Under the pieces are notes generated by a model. The model saw only the letters and a list, made by a program, of their open reading frames with translations. It ran no database searches and was not told the origin of the DNA. The position numbers and the translations under genes are program-made. DNA of 37,517 nucleotides from Oscillospiraceae bacterium (GTDB lineage Bacteria > Bacillota > Clostridia > Oscillospirales > Ruminococcaceae). The stretch spans positions 1 to 37,517 of the forward strand of contig JAAVZY010000120.1 in assembly GCA_022791945.1 (NCBI GenBank), given 5' to 3'. This document shows positions 37,200 to 37,517 of the stretch, in pieces. Each line of letters begins with the position of its first letter. Within the stretch, counting starts at the first letter, position 1.

Positions 37200-37517
37200 A
37201 AGGAGGCAAGCGGTTCCTGCGCCGCACAAAGTCCGCGCAGGAACCCGGTGCGGCGCAGGAGGTGCCCTGCAAGCAGGCGGGAGCTTTTTTCTTTATGTAA
37301 AAAGCGGTCTGCGTGAACCAGACTATCTGCGTGGCAGAAAAAGGAAAGTCTCTACAGACCCAACCCCAACCCTTTCCGCCCTTAAAAAGCCCTTCAAATA
37401 ATGGGAATCCAAGGGGAATCCCTTCCCGATGCGCCGCCAGCGGCGCATCTCAGAATTCGGCGAAGCCGAATTCCTAAGTGCGTTGTGAAACAACGCACTG
37501 CGGAGACGCGAGGGCAG
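37200..37517. repeat. Modular palindromic repeat, copy L (runs off the window)
   Basis: A hairpin GTTCCTGCGC/GCGCAGGAAC (37213-37244) precedes T-run hairpin GCTTTTTTC-TTTATG-TAAAAAGC (37283-37305), a decayed AAGTCTCTACAGACC and TTAAAAAGCCCTTCAAATAA. Then come CCAAGGGGAATCCC, GATGCGCCGC-CA-GCGGCGCATC (37428-37449), GAATTCGGC-GAA-GCCGAATTC (37453-37473), AGTGCGTTG-TGAAA-CAACGCACT (37477-37499) and the start of an end hairpin, CGCGAGGGCAG. The GTGCGTTG stem carries a paired C-to-T/G-to-A change relative to D and I, and the GAATTCGG loop is flipped relative to I. Confidence 0.8.

Noticed and set aside
7202..37517. The dispersed palindromes as a CRISPR array
   Set aside because: The repeats are tens to hundreds of bases long, spaced by whole genes, without regular spacers or cas genes.

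Overview
The window looks like the chromosome of a Gram-positive, GC-rich gut anaerobe of the Clostridia, most likely Oscillospiraceae (inference). The reasons are the mix of genes (pyruvate phosphate dikinase, indolepyruvate:ferredoxin oxidoreductase, rimO-pgsA, UraA permease, a ROK regulator, a hybrid kinase paired with a solute-binding lipoprotein), strong AGGAGG-type ribosome binding sites, frequent GTG/TTG starts, and AT-rich mobile-element remains embedded in a GC-rich core.

Layout. 1-3.6 kb: a decayed AT-rich integrated element. It holds two truncated recombinases joined tail to tail, a gene split by an in-frame TGA, an intact FRG-domain gene, and a very long hairpin abutting tRNA-Val(GAC). 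3.9-12.2 kb: core metabolic genes: aldo/keto reductase, zinc-ribbon membrane protein, DUF1015 protein, NanE epimerase, small HTH proteins at a divergent promoter, uracil permease, glycerol kinase. 12.5-16.5 kb: a hybrid histidine kinase overlapping a solute-binding lipoprotein, probably one sensory unit. 17-20.3 kb: Bcp peroxiredoxin, a URO-D family methyltransferase-like protein and a ROK-type repressor. 21-27.8 kb: rimO-pgsA, then an arylacetate-CoA ligase / IorA / IorB / ACT cluster for aryl-2-keto-acid oxidation. 28.2-32.8 kb: HAD phosphatase, a structured non-coding stretch, a MazG-like gene, a lactonase-fold protein, then a second graveyard of mobile DNA (broken XRE gene, XRE gene, hsdM stub, serine-recombinase tail) that runs into the 3' end of ppdK. 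32.8-37.2 kb: ppdK and a GlmU-like acetyltransferase with a degenerate first domain.

The most striking content is between the genes. About twelve intergenic spaces carry copies of one family of modular, nested palindromes (labelled A to L here). Long copies (about 400-570 bp: D, F, I) are collinear over their length, in either orientation. They have inverted termini (AGAGTCTCTG-type tips followed by a hairpin beginning GGGAAGRCC), a fixed order of internal palindromes, and two T-run hairpins facing each other. The shortest copies (B, G, J) are just the terminal hairpin. Stems differ between copies by paired, compensating changes, and one internal loop is flipped between copies. I do not recognise this as a named repeat or RNA family. 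It is the best candidate in the window for an undescribed system: a non-autonomous mobile element or structured RNA/terminator family that has colonised gene 3' ends.
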